From Brevibacterium ravenspurgense (lineage in GTDB: Bacteria > Actinomycetota > Actinomycetes > Actinomycetales > Brevibacteriaceae), in contig NZ_LQQC01000012.1 of the NCBI RefSeq assembly GCF_001584615.1, positions 232,954-296,953 on the forward strand: 64,000 nt of DNA, given 5' to 3'. Each line of letters begins with the position of its first letter. The first letter of the stretch is position 1. The translations under genes were made by a program, and so were the position numbers. Shown here piece after piece: positions 26,582 through 35,284 of the stretch. Below the pieces are notes generated by a model that was not told the DNA's origin, did no database searches, and saw nothing but the letters and a program-made list of their open reading frames with translations.

Positions 26582-27808
26582 TTATGCGTGCATGCTCTTC
26601 TGGTCGTAGCTGGACAGGAACTCTTCAAGCCGGTCGAGGGCTTCTGCGAGGTCGGTCACGCTGGGCAGGGTGACCAGGCGGAAGTGATCGGTGTCCTCCC
26701 AGTTGAAGGCGGTGCCGTGGCTGACGAGGATCTTCTGTTCGCGCAGCAGATCCAGCGCGAACTGTTCGTCGTCGACAATGCCGAAGCGATCCTTGTCCAA
26801 ACGGGGGAACAGGTAGAGGGCACCCTGGGCGGGCACGCAGTCCACGCCGTCGATTTCGTTGAGCCTGCGGGTGGCCAATTCCATCTGCGCACCCAGGCGG
26901 CCCTGCGGCAGCACGAGGTCGTCAATTGACTGACGTCCGCCAAGGGATGCCTGAATCGCGTACTGGGCGGGCACATTGGCGCACATGCGCATATCGGCCA
27001 GCAGTTTGATCCCGGCAATGTAGTCCTGGGCTTTCCAGTCCGGCCCGGTGATTGCCAGCCAGCCGGAACGGTAGCCGGCCACCCGGTAGGCCTTTGACAG
27101 TCCGGAGAACGTCAGACACAGCACGTCTTCGCCGGTCAGGGAGGCCATGTTGATCATTTCGGCATCGCCGTAGGTGATCTTTTCGTAGATCTCATCGGCA
27201 AAGATCAGCAGCCCGTTCTTTTCGGCCAGCTCCACAATCTTCGTAAGCGTTTCACGCGAATACACGGCACCGGTGGGGTTATTCGGGTTGATGACCACAA
27301 TTCCCTTGGTGCGCGGGGTGATCTTCGCTTCGAGATCCTCAAGGTCAGGGTTCCAGCCGTCTTCTTCAAGGCACCGGTAGTGCACCGGGGTGCCGCCGGA
27401 CAGGGCGACCGAGGCGGTCCACAGCGGATAGTCGGGGCTGGGCACCAGGATTTCGTCACCGGGATTGCACAGCGCCTGCAGCGACAGCGTGATGAGCTCA
27501 GAAACGCCGTTGCCCAAGAACACCTCGTCAGAATCAAGGTTCTCGATCCCGCGGGTTTCGTAGTACTGCACAACCGCGCGGCGAGCCGACGGCAGACCGC
27601 GGGAATCCGAATAGCCCTGCGCTTCCGGCAGGTGCTTGATCATGTCGACCAGCACCGCATCGGGTGCTTCAAAGCCGAACGGAGCCGGATTGCCGATGTT
27701 GAGCTTGAGGATCTTGTGCCCCGCCGCCTCCATCTTCTGGGCTTCCGACAGGACGGGACCGCGCAGGTCATAGAGCACGTCTTTGAGCTTGTCCGACTGC
27801 TTGAACAT
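26582..27808 (-). CDS. alaT: PLP-dependent aminotransferase (AlaT-like)
   Basis: A 408-residue fold-type I aminotransferase. N-terminal LKLNIGNPAPFGFEAP, central NPNNPTGAVYS, ADEIYEKITYG and the lysine motif SGLSKAYRVAGYRSGW (PLP lysine near 247) match the alanine/valine-type AlaT group. The C-terminal arginine region FRLVTLPS is present. It probably interconverts alanine and pyruvate with glutamate. The start ATG at 27808 follows a GAAAGGCAGCC-type region; the site is only moderate. Confidence 0.88.
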   Translation of the reverse strand: MFKQSDKLKDVLYDLRGPVLSEAQKMEAAGHKILKLNIGNPAPFGFEAPDAVLVDMIKHLPEAQGYSDSRGLPSARRAVVQYYETRGIENLDSDEVFLGNGVSELITLSLQALCNPGDEILVPSPDYPLWTASVALSGGTPVHYRCLEEDGWNPDLEDLEAKITPRTKGIVVINPNNPTGAVYSRETLTKIVELAEKNGLLIFADEIYEKITYGDAEMINMASLTGEDVLCLTFSGLSKAYRVAGYRSGWLAITGPDWKAQDYIAGIKLLADMRMCANVPAQYAIQASLGGRQSIDDLVLPQGRLGAQMELATRRLNEIDGVDCVPAQGALYLFPRLDKDRFGIVDDEQFALDLLREQKILVSHGTAFNWEDTDHFRLVTLPSVTDLAEALDRLEEFLSSYDQKSMHA

Positions 27809-27970
27809 GGCTGCCTTTCTGCTGCCTTTCTGCTGTGTGCGTCACACCACACACTAGGCCACCGGATTTCGCTGACGACACAGCCGTCGAGGTGCCGCCC
27901 GCCTCCCGCCTGATCTTCAAGGACGAGACAGGCGGCACCGAAAGGGCGAGCGAGCAATAATAGAGGCGCT

Positions 27971-28663
27971 ATGCCGTCGACAGACATGTACATCTACATC
28001 CTCGACTTGGTGGGCGTTCTCGCATTCGCCCTGTCGGGGAACCTTCTGGCGTCGCGAAAGAACATCGACCTGACCGGCGGAATCGTGCTGGGCATGCTGA
28101 CCGCAACCGGCGGGGGAATCGCCCGCGACCTCATCCTGGCCACCAGGCCGGCGGCCTTCAAAGATCCCGTCTACCTGCTCATCCCGATTGCCGCCGGCAT
28201 CATCGTCTACCTGATCGGTCCGCGCGTTGTGCAGGCTGAGCGCGGAATCGTGTTCTTCGACGCGATCGGCCTGGGCGTGTTCGTCGTCATCGGCACCACA
28301 AAAGCCCTGCACTACGGCATGCCGGTGCTGTCGGCCGTTCTGCTGGGACTCATGACCGGTGTGGGCGGCGGAATGCTGCGCGATGTCTTCGCCAACCGCG
28401 TCCCCGTCGTGTTCCAAAGCTCCGACCTCTACGTCATCCCCGCCGTCGTCGGTGCGGCAGTCACCGCTGGGCTCCACCAGGCTGATCTCATCACCTGGTG
28501 GTCTGAGGTCGGCGTCATCGCAATGGTGACCATCTTTCGCCTGCTTGCGCTGCGCTTCGGCTGGCGAGCACCCTCATCCATGCGCAGCTGGTCCATCCGG
28601 CCCATCACCCGCCGCACCCTGAGCAGCGAACGCACCCTGAACAGAAATGAGGAACAGGAATGA
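27971..28663 (+). CDS. TRIC-like cation channel (UPF0126, YicG-like)
   Basis: A 230-residue membrane protein built of two repeats of three helices each. The glycine-rich motif appears twice: TATGGGIARDL near 43-53 and TGVGGGMLRDV near 128-138. This is the hallmark of trimeric intracellular cation channel homologues in bacteria. A basic C-terminal tail follows. The gene lacks a ribosome binding site; AATAAT sits about ten bases before the ATG, so it may be leaderless. Its stop overlaps the DUF421 start codon. Confidence 0.88.
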   Translation: MPSTDMYIYILDLVGVLAFALSGNLLASRKNIDLTGGIVLGMLTATGGGIARDLILATRPAAFKDPVYLLIPIAAGIIVYLIGPRVVQAERGIVFFDAIGLGVFVVIGTTKALHYGMPVLSAVLLGLMTGVGGGMLRDVFANRVPVVFQSSDLYVIPAVVGAAVTAGLHQADLITWWSEVGVIAMVTIFRLLALRFGWRAPSSMRSWSIRPITRRTLSSERTLNRNEEQE

Positions 28664-29244
28664 CGCCTCCCGTTGGCTGGTGGTCGCAGACCGCGGCGAA
28701 CCTCGGCATCGAACTGTGGCGAATCCCGTTCATCATCGGTGCGGCAATCGGCATCTACTTCATTCTGGCGCTGCTCGTGCGGCTCTACGGGGCGCGCTCG
28801 CTGTCATCGCTGTACATGACCGACACAATCGCAGTCATCATGCTCGGCTCGGTTGCCGGCCGTGTCATCCTCGGCAATAAGCCCACACTGGCCACCGGTG
28901 TGATCGCGCTGGTGTGCATCCTCACGCTCGCCTCGTTCATGCGGTTCATCAACCGCAGATTCGGCGCCCAGTCGCGGACAGCCCCGCACCCCATCGTCGT
29001 CATGGCCAATGGCGAAGTTCTGGAAGACCAGCTCAAGAGAGCCCACCTGGCCCGCGTTGACCTCTATGCCGCGCTGCGCCAAAACGGGGTCTTTCAGCCG
29101 GAAAAGGTGCGCGGCGTTATCTTCGAACAGACCGGCCAGTTCACCGTCATCAAAACGGATGAACCGGTTGACCCGGAGCTGCTCCGAGGTGTGTCCGGGG
29201 CCGAGGAGATCCTGGGGCACAAACCGGGGGATCTCACCGAATAG
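28660..29244 (+). CDS. DUF421 (YetF-like) membrane protein
   Basis: A 194-residue protein with three hydrophobic helices at the N-terminus (about 17-100) and a cytosolic domain. HPIVVMANGEVLEDQLKRAHL and DLYAALRQNGVFQPEKVRGVIFEQTGQFTVIK (read in parts) match DUF421/YetF C-terminal domains. Function is unknown; some homologues are implicated in spore or membrane stress. It overlaps the channel gene by four bases, so the two are probably co-expressed. Confidence 0.85.
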   Translation: MTPPVGWWSQTAANLGIELWRIPFIIGAAIGIYFILALLVRLYGARSLSSLYMTDTIAVIMLGSVAGRVILGNKPTLATGVIALVCILTLASFMRFINRRFGAQSRTAPHPIVVMANGEVLEDQLKRAHLARVDLYAALRQNGVFQPEKVRGVIFEQTGQFTVIKTDEPVDPELLRGVSGAEEILGHKPGDLTE

Positions 29245-29322
29245 CATCGGCGGGGTCTCTCAGGTTTCGTGAACCCGGCTGTGCGAAGCTGGGCTTAACA
29301 CACTTCGAGGGAAGGAACATCT

Positions 29323-29712
29323 ATGTCCACCATGAGCAGGCGCGATGTCTTCAAGAGCGCCGGTGTCATCGGAACTGTCGCAGCCACAGGAACCGTTCTG
29401 GCGGCCTGCTCCAGCCAGGACCTCGGTGAAATCGAAGTCAACGTTGCTGACGTCCCGGAAGGCTCCGGCATCATCAAGGACAACTTCGTCGTCGTGCAGC
29501 CCGAGAAGGGACAGTTCAAAGCGTTTTCCGCCGTGTGCCCCCACCAGGGCTGCCTGGTCAACCAGGTGGACGAAGAAAAGATCGTGTGCCCCTGCCACAC
29601 ATCGCACTTCTCTTCCAAGGACGGCTCGTTCATTTCCGGTGCCGCCCAGCAATCACTCGAAGAAGCTCAGCTGACCCAGGACGGCGACACGCTGCATGTC
29701 TCCGGAAAGTGA
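29323..29712 (+). CDS. Rieske [2Fe-2S] protein, Tat-exported lipoprotein
   Basis: A 129-residue protein. The N-terminus has a twin-arginine signal (SRRDVFKSAG) and a lipobox LAAC at about residue 31, so it should be folded before export and lipid-anchored outside. The cluster ligands CPHQGC and CPCHTSHF are complete, including the two histidines. It is much shorter than a cytochrome bc1 Rieske subunit and stands without other bc1 genes. A role as a small electron carrier is likely, the partner unknown. GAAGGA precedes the ATG. Confidence 0.88.
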   Translation: MSTMSRRDVFKSAGVIGTVAATGTVLAACSSQDLGEIEVNVADVPEGSGIIKDNFVVVQPEKGQFKAFSAVCPHQGCLVNQVDEEKIVCPCHTSHFSSKDGSFISGAAQQSLEEAQLTQDGDTLHVSGK

Positions 29713-30352
29713 CGCTTCGAGCCCGGAAGAAACCCGCGGCTCACAGAAAGTTTGCGCATCCGCGGCGAAAGAAAACGAGTTCACCCACTACGGGCGCGTA
29801 GCCACGTGGATGATCGCCCGGGGACTGTGGTCGGTCATCTTCGGAATCGTCGTGGTGTTCTGGCCGCGCGTGCAGATCGACAGCCCCTTCAACACTGCCG
29901 TCGGAGTGCGCACAGCAGCGCTGCTCATCTTGGCCTACATCGTCGTGCAGGCCCTCATGCTGCTGGGCCAGGCGGCGAAAACCCCAGCCCTGCGCACCAA
30001 GCTTCTGGGCCAAGCAGTTGTTGTTCTGCCGGCAGCCGGCTTCCTGCTGTTTGCGTCTGAAGCCGGCGCAGTGCGAGCGGCGATCATGGTGTGGGCGCTG
30101 CTGCACGGACTGCTCGAAGCGTGGATCTACCTGCGCGTGAAACACCAGCGGATGTCCACCGACTTCGCAATCGCCGCCGCCGTCCACCTGCTTCTGGCCA
30201 TCGCCATGATCGCCGGATCGAACATGAAGGCACTGTCGGAAATGGGCCTTACCGGAGCGGCTGCAACGATCATCGGCGTGGTCTATGCGGTCGGCGGCTT
30301 TACGCGCAACAATAGGAAAAACACCGGCGCAATCAGCGAGGATGGGGAATGA
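29696..30352 (+). CDS. Membrane protein of unknown function
   Basis: A 218-residue protein with about six hydrophobic helices in residues 35-205 and short polar ends. Its ATG lies inside the Rieske gene (17-base overlap), and its stop overlaps the next ATG, so it sits in a tightly packed unit. The layout, with repeated short helices and small loops, resembles DUF308/HdeD-like proteins, but I see no decisive motif. The N-terminal 30 residues are acidic and Ser-rich. Confidence 0.65.
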   Translation: MSPESDASSPEETRGSQKVCASAAKENEFTHYGRVATWMIARGLWSVIFGIVVVFWPRVQIDSPFNTAVGVRTAALLILAYIVVQALMLLGQAAKTPALRTKLLGQAVVVLPAAGFLLFASEAGAVRAAIMVWALLHGLLEAWIYLRVKHQRMSTDFAIAAAVHLLLAIAMIAGSNMKALSEMGLTGAAATIIGVVYAVGGFTRNNRKNTGAISEDGE

Positions 30353-33006
30353 GCAACCACGCGCACATCGGTACCAGCTCAGCCGACGCCCACGGCATCG
30401 GCGTACAGACCGCTCTGCGGAAACTCGACCCGGAGCTCTTCCGGATCATCCAGCAGCTGGCCCGCGCGGAACAGCTCCTCGTCGCAACTGACTACGACGG
30501 CACCATCGCCCCCATCGTCGATTCACCCGCCCACGCCTACCCGAAAGAAGAATCGGTACAGGCCATGCGGGCCCTTGCAGAACTCGACAACACCACCTCG
30601 GCAGTGATTTCCGGGCGGTCCCTGCGGGACCTCGCCGCCATGTCGCGGCTTCCACGCGAAGTCCACCTGGTCGGCTCTCACGGCGGGGAAACCGACACGG
30701 ACTTCGAAGAATCGCTCAGCCGGTCAGAACAGCACGCGCTGTCCACCCTGCGCCACGGTCTGGCCTCGGTCCAGGCGGCCATGCCTGCGCTCAACATCGA
30801 ACCCAAACCCTCCGGTGCGGCCATCCACCTGCGCGGCCTCGAAGGACCACAGCGCCGCCAGGCAGAAGAAGCCGTGGCGCGCCTCGAAGCGCTGTCGGGT
30901 GTGCGTTCGGTGCGCGGCAAAGAAGTCGTTGACCTCACAGTGGTCGACTCCACCAAGGGCGACGCCCTGAACAAACTGCGCCGCCGCCTGGATCAGCCGA
31001 CCGTGCTGTACATCGGCGACGACGCATCAGACGAACCGGCTTTCGCTTCACTCGGCGAAGACGACCTGGGGCTGAAAGTCACAGAGGTCGCAGCCGAAAA
31101 CCGACACGGCGAAAACGGGAACGGTGTGGAAACCGCCGCTCGGTTCCTGCTGAGCGGACCTGACGAGGTGGCACTCGTCTTGTCCTCGGTTGTTGCGCTG
31201 CGCCGCGCGTGGCTGTTCGGCAAAGAAGCGGTGCCGATTGAGCGCTACACCCTGCTGTCCAACGGGACAACCACCGCGCTGGTCGACCCGACCGCACAGA
31301 TTTCCTGGCTGCCACACCCTCTGCCGCACTCAGATTCCCTGTTCTCGGAAATCCTCGGCAGCGACGACGCCGGCTACTTCTCCGTGGTGCCGGCCCGCGA
31401 ACCGAACGCACTGCCCATTTCCCAGCGCTACCGCGACGCTACGCACATCCTCGAAACCCGCTGGCAGCAGGTTTCCGTCACCGACTACCTGACACCCGTG
31501 GCCGACGGCGACCCAGCCGGCTCCGCCGTTCTGGTGCGCGCCCTCAAAGGCGAAGGGGAAGCGCTCATCCGCTTTGCGCCTCGGCCCGATTACGGCGCCT
31601 ACCCCGTACGTCTGAAGCTCACCGACCGCGGTGTGCGGGTGCGCGGTGTGGCAGAAGCCGTTGAGCTGGTTGCACCCGACGTGCAGTTCAAAGTCATCCA
31701 GGACGGCGAATCCGAAACCGCGATTGCCCGCGTCAAACTGAAAGAGGACGCACCGGTGGTGCTCGCGCTCATCCTCGGCGGAGCTGAAAACACTGCGGCT
31801 GCGGTCCTTGAAGACGAAGCCGCCGTTCGCGCATCAGTGAAAGAAGAATCGCGCGAATGGGTCGAAGCGCTTAGCCTGCCCACCAAGGCGCGCGATCGGG
31901 TTGGGCGCTCCGCCCTGACTTTGCGCGGGCTGTGCCACGCACCCACCGGGGGCATCCTGGCAGCTGCGACCACCTCTCTGCCCGAAGGCATCGGCGGTGT
32001 GCGCAACTGGGACTACCGCTACACGTGGCTGCGCGATGGTGCGCTCACCGCTTCGGCGCTTGTTGATCTTGGCTCTGCGGCTGAGGCCCGCGGTTTCCTG
32101 CAGTGGCTTGACGCCATCATCGCGCAGGCCGCCGAACAGGACATGACAGTTGAAGAACTCCGCCCGCTGTACGCGGTCGACGGTTCGCAGCTGGTCACAG
32201 AAGCCGTTCTCGAACACCTGCCCGGCTACGCCGGTTCCAGGCCCGTGCGCGTGGGCAACGCCGCTGAACACCAGGTCCAGCTGGATGTGTTCGGTCCGGT
32301 TGCTGACCTCATCGTGAGCCTCGCCCGCTTTGACGGGACACTGTCGGATTCGCATTGGAAGCTGCTGGAAGACCTCGTGCAGGCGGTCGCCAACCGCTGG
32401 CACCAGGCCGACCACGGCATCTGGGAAGCCCGCCGGGCACCGAAGCACAACGTGTACACGAAGGTCATGTGCTGGCAGACGGTCGACAGGGCGCTCAAAG
32501 CGGCCGAAGAGTTCGGCCGTCCCGCAGGTGCTGACTGGGAACAGCTGCGCGAGGACATCAAGAACGACGTCTGCTCCAAGGGCTTCAATTCCAAGGTCGG
32601 CGCGTTCACGGTTGCCTACGGCGAAGACGATCTCGACGCCGCGTGCCTGTTCGTCGGACTGTCCGGCATGCTGCCGGCTGACGATGAGCGCTTCCGCGCA
32701 ACCGTCGACGCCGTTGAGCGCAGCCTGCGCGAAGGACCCACCGTGTTCCGCTACCGCTACGACGACGGCCTGCCGGGCCTTGAGGGTGGTTTCCACATCT
32801 GCACGTCATGGCTGATCGAATCGCTGCAGATGGTCGGCCGGACCGCTGATGCGCGCAACCTGTTCAGCCGCATGGAAGCACTCATCGGGCCCACCGGCAT
32901 GCTGCCGGAGGAATACGACCCCGTTGCCGAACGGCACCTGGGCAACACACCGCAGGCCTACAGCCACATCGGACACATCAAGGCGGCAATCGCCCTGAGC
33001 GAGTGA
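30349..33006 (+). CDS. Trehalose-6-phosphate phosphatase / GH15 fusion
   Basis: An 885-residue two-domain protein. Residues about 35-275 form an OtsB-type HAD phosphatase: TDYDGTIAPIVD (DxDGT), SGRSLRDL, GSHGGE and GDDASDEPAF. Residues about 290-880 are a glycoside hydrolase family 15 domain: NWDYRYTWLRDGA, EARRAPKHNVYTKVMCWQ and LPEEYDPVAERHLGN with the likely catalytic acids. GH15 enzymes in actinobacteria include trehalases, so the protein could turn trehalose-6-phosphate first to trehalose and then to glucose. No otsA lies nearby. Confidence 0.9.
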   Translation: MSNHAHIGTSSADAHGIGVQTALRKLDPELFRIIQQLARAEQLLVATDYDGTIAPIVDSPAHAYPKEESVQAMRALAELDNTTSAVISGRSLRDLAAMSRLPREVHLVGSHGGETDTDFEESLSRSEQHALSTLRHGLASVQAAMPALNIEPKPSGAAIHLRGLEGPQRRQAEEAVARLEALSGVRSVRGKEVVDLTVVDSTKGDALNKLRRRLDQPTVLYIGDDASDEPAFASLGEDDLGLKVTEVAAENRHGENGNGVETAARFLLSGPDEVALVLSSVVALRRAWLFGKEAVPIERYTLLSNGTTTALVDPTAQISWLPHPLPHSDSLFSEILGSDDAGYFSVVPAREPNALPISQRYRDATHILETRWQQVSVTDYLTPVADGDPAGSAVLVRALKGEGEALIRFAPRPDYGAYPVRLKLTDRGVRVRGVAEAVELVAPDVQFKVIQDGESETAIARVKLKEDAPVVLALILGGAENTAAAVLEDEAAVRASVKEESREWVEALSLPTKARDRVGRSALTLRGLCHAPTGGILAAATTSLPEGIGGVRNWDYRYTWLRDGALTASALVDLGSAAEARGFLQWLDAIIAQAAEQDMTVEELRPLYAVDGSQLVTEAVLEHLPGYAGSRPVRVGNAAEHQVQLDVFGPVADLIVSLARFDGTLSDSHWKLLEDLVQAVANRWHQADHGIWEARRAPKHNVYTKVMCWQTVDRALKAAEEFGRPAGADWEQLREDIKNDVCSKGFNSKVGAFTVAYGEDDLDAACLFVGLSGMLPADDERFRATVDAVERSLREGPTVFRYRYDDGLPGLEGGFHICTSWLIESLQMVGRTADARNLFSRMEALIGPTGMLPEEYDPVAERHLGNTPQAYSHIGHIKAAIALSE

Positions 33007-33032
33007 GCGCTGGGCGCGTGTTCCCAGTGCGG

Positions 33033-33054
33033 AGGCGCACCCCGTGGGGTGCCT
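33033..33054. terminator. Hairpin between convergent genes
   Basis: GCACCCC pairs with GGGGTGC around a short loop, midway between the OtsB-GH15 stop and the end of the sensor kinase gene. It lacks a clear T run, so terminator function is tentative. The following bases hold three TCAGCC repeats. Confidence 0.4.
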
Positions 33055-33087
33055 GCTTCAGCCTTGGTTGGCCTGGGTCAGCCTGCC

Positions 33088-34341
33088 TCAGCCGGCTAGT
33101 GCGTCTTTGCCCCATTTGAGGTCGGTCTTGGCGCCTCCGGCCTGTCCGGTGCCGAACACCAGGTCCATGCCCAGCAGCTTCGCCTGCCCCTGAGCGATCA
33201 CGAGCCCTAAGCCCATGCCGCCGCCCCCGCCGCTGGAGAAGCGCGTGGGGCCGATGGTGAGGATGTCGGTGGGGTAGCCGGGACCGTGGTCTTCAACGCG
33301 CACGGCCGTGTCTGTTGCGGTGACCGTGATCGGGTTGGCGCCGTGCTTGATGGAGTTGATGACCAGGTTGGTGACAATCCGCTCAAAGCGCCGCTGATCG
33401 GTGTTGATGGTCACGTCAGCCAGCGCGAAGTCGGAGTTGATGACGTGGTCGCCCACTGCGCCGGATGACCGCAGATTGCTGATGAGTGCGTGCAGTGTTG
33501 TGGCAACGTGCATGGGCTGAACGGCCACGTGTGCGGCTCCGCCCTCCAGGCGGGAGACCTCCAGGAGGTCCTCGACGAGCTCCTGCAGGCGCTGAGCTCG
33601 CTCCTTGACCAGTTCCGCCGGTCTGGAGTCTTCTTCCAGCAGGCCGGCGGCGGTGATGAGTCCGGTCAGCGGCGTGCGCAGTTCGTGCGCCAGGTCTGCC
33701 GTGAAGCGCTGTTCGGTGTCGATGCGCTCTGACAGCTGGGCGAGTGCGGAATCGACTGCATCAGCGAAGTCGGCGACTTCGTCGTGGCCGCTGGTGATGA
33801 CATCGCCGATCTTCACCGAAGTGTCGCCGGCGGCAATCTGTCTGGCCACTTCGGCCCCGCGTGTCAGTCGGCCAGAAATCGTTCCGACTGTGAGCGCCCC
33901 GAATCCGCCGACGAGCAGTGCGCCGACGACTGACGCGACGACGATGGTCGTGCTGGACTGGTTGCGCATCCGTTCGTATTCCACCGCGGAGTGGTAGACC
34001 GACAGCACCGCGGTTTCCCCGCCGACGGTGATGGGCGTGGCCGCCCACATCACGGGCTCACCCGTTCTGGGCAGCGTCCCGTGCACGGTGGCGGTCCGTC
34101 CCTGCTGGGCGGATTCGCGTGCGGCCTCCGGGACATCCTCGCTGTTGATGCGGGCATCCAGCACAAGTTTGCCCGTTTCGCTGTAGACGCTGCGGGCCTG
34201 TTCGAGCTTCCATTGGGCTTGTTCGCGCAGCAGGGCCTCGTCAGTGTTGCTCGACGTATAGCGCACCACCGCCCCGAGCATGAGCGCTGTGAGCACCACG
34301 CCCGCGAACAGGACGAGGACGAATTTCAGCCGCAGTGACAC
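33088..34341 (-). CDS. Two-component sensor histidine kinase
   Basis: A 417-residue kinase. A first membrane helix (about 7-27), an extracytoplasmic sensor region of about 115 residues and a second helix (about 132-155) precede a HAMP segment. The catalytic core has H-box FTADLAHELRTPL, N-box LVINSIKHGAN, VEDHGPGYP and GGGGMGLGLVIAQG. It resembles actinobacterial cell-envelope kinases of the CseC/MtrB kind. The stimulus is unknown. It starts three bases after the regulator gene stop, so the pair forms one operon. Confidence 0.9.
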   Translation of the reverse strand: MSLRLKFVLVLFAGVVLTALMLGAVVRYTSSNTDEALLREQAQWKLEQARSVYSETGKLVLDARINSEDVPEAARESAQQGRTATVHGTLPRTGEPVMWAATPITVGGETAVLSVYHSAVEYERMRNQSSTTIVVASVVGALLVGGFGALTVGTISGRLTRGAEVARQIAAGDTSVKIGDVITSGHDEVADFADAVDSALAQLSERIDTEQRFTADLAHELRTPLTGLITAAGLLEEDSRPAELVKERAQRLQELVEDLLEVSRLEGGAAHVAVQPMHVATTLHALISNLRSSGAVGDHVINSDFALADVTINTDQRRFERIVTNLVINSIKHGANPITVTATDTAVRVEDHGPGYPTDILTIGPTRFSSGGGGGMGLGLVIAQGQAKLLGMDLVFGTGQAGGAKTDLKWGKDALAG

Positions 34342-34344
34342 GGC

Positions 34345-35250
34345 TCAGCCTGCAAAGCGGTAGCCGAAGCCGCGGACGGTTTCGATCATGCGGGCGCCGA
34401 TCTTCTTGCGCAGCCGCTGAATGTGGACGTCGACAACACGCGAATCGCCAGCCCATTCGCCGCCCCATACCGTCATTGCGATCTTTTCGCGTGAGTAGAC
34501 GTGTTTGGGGTCTTCTGTCAGCAGCAGAAGAATGCGCAGCTCAGTGGGGGTCAGGTGGACTTCTTTTCCGTCGACCGTGACCGTCAGGCGGCTGTTGTCG
34601 AGTTCGAGGGAACCCAGCTTGGTTGTTGTGGAGCGCGGTTCAGGGCTTACAGCAGGGTTCGGAGTTCCTTCCGAGGTGCTGCTTGACGGATCCTGCAGAC
34701 CCGGGGTGGGGCCCAGGACTTCTGGAATCGCACCGGTGCCGAGGATGGGCACGGTGTCGTTGCGGCGGCCCTCCCATTTCGGAGCGGTCGCTGTGTTTGT
34801 GCCGCCGGTGGGTGCTGTGTGCGCACTGGGCGATTCCACTGGGTCCTGTCCGACGGGTGCTGAGCCGAAGCCCATTGCTCCTGTGCCCGCGGTGACGAAA
34901 CGGCGCACGATAGTGCGGATGCGGGCGTTGAGAACCTGCATGTCGAACGGTTTCGTCAGGTAGTCATCCGCCCCGGCTTCGAGCGCCTGGACGATGTCGA
35001 TTGGGTCAGACCGCGCAGAGATCACAATGATCGGCACGGTCGACTTTTCGCGGATGGCGCGCGTAATGGACGCGCCGTTCATAGTGGGCAGCATGAGGTC
35101 GAGCAGAACGGCGTCAGCGCCGTGTTCGGCCACGTATTCGTAGCCGTCGCGGCCGTCTGCGAATGTCGTGACCGTGTAGCCGAAGCGCTCCAGAGCCAGC
35201 TGTGTGGTTTCGCGGATCACTTCGTCGTCTTCGACCAAGACAATGTGCAT
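34345..35250 (-). CDS. OmpR/PhoB-family response regulator with long linker
   Basis: A 301-residue regulator. The receiver (about 1-120) has the acidic pocket EDDE and phospho-acceptor LLDLMLP, then SARS and KPFD. The winged-helix DNA-binding domain is at about 205-301 (LTPTELRILLLL, SRVVDVHIQRLRKKIG, TVRGFGYRF). Between them lies an unusual 75-residue Pro/Thr/Ser-rich linker. I chose the ATG at 35250 because AAAGGGG precedes it; a GTG two codons upstream is possible. A TAGAAT -10 lies at 35272-35277. Confidence 0.92.
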   Translation of the reverse strand: MHIVLVEDDEVIRETTQLALERFGYTVTTFADGRDGYEYVAEHGADAVLLDLMLPTMNGASITRAIREKSTVPIIVISARSDPIDIVQALEAGADDYLTKPFDMQVLNARIRTIVRRFVTAGTGAMGFGSAPVGQDPVESPSAHTAPTGGTNTATAPKWEGRRNDTVPILGTGAIPEVLGPTPGLQDPSSSTSEGTPNPAVSPEPRSTTTKLGSLELDNSRLTVTVDGKEVHLTPTELRILLLLTEDPKHVYSREKIAMTVWGGEWAGDSRVVDVHIQRLRKKIGARMIETVRGFGYRFAG

Positions 35251-35271
35251 GCCCACCCCTTTCCGATGGGT

Positions 35272-35277
35272 ATTCTA
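35272..35277 (-). promoter_or_regulatory. Candidate -10 element of the two-component operon
   Basis: TAGAAT on the minus strand, 21 bases before the regulator ATG and just beyond the CaiB stop. The -35 would lie inside the end of the CoA-transferase gene. Confidence 0.4.
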
Positions 35278-35284
35278 CTGAGTT

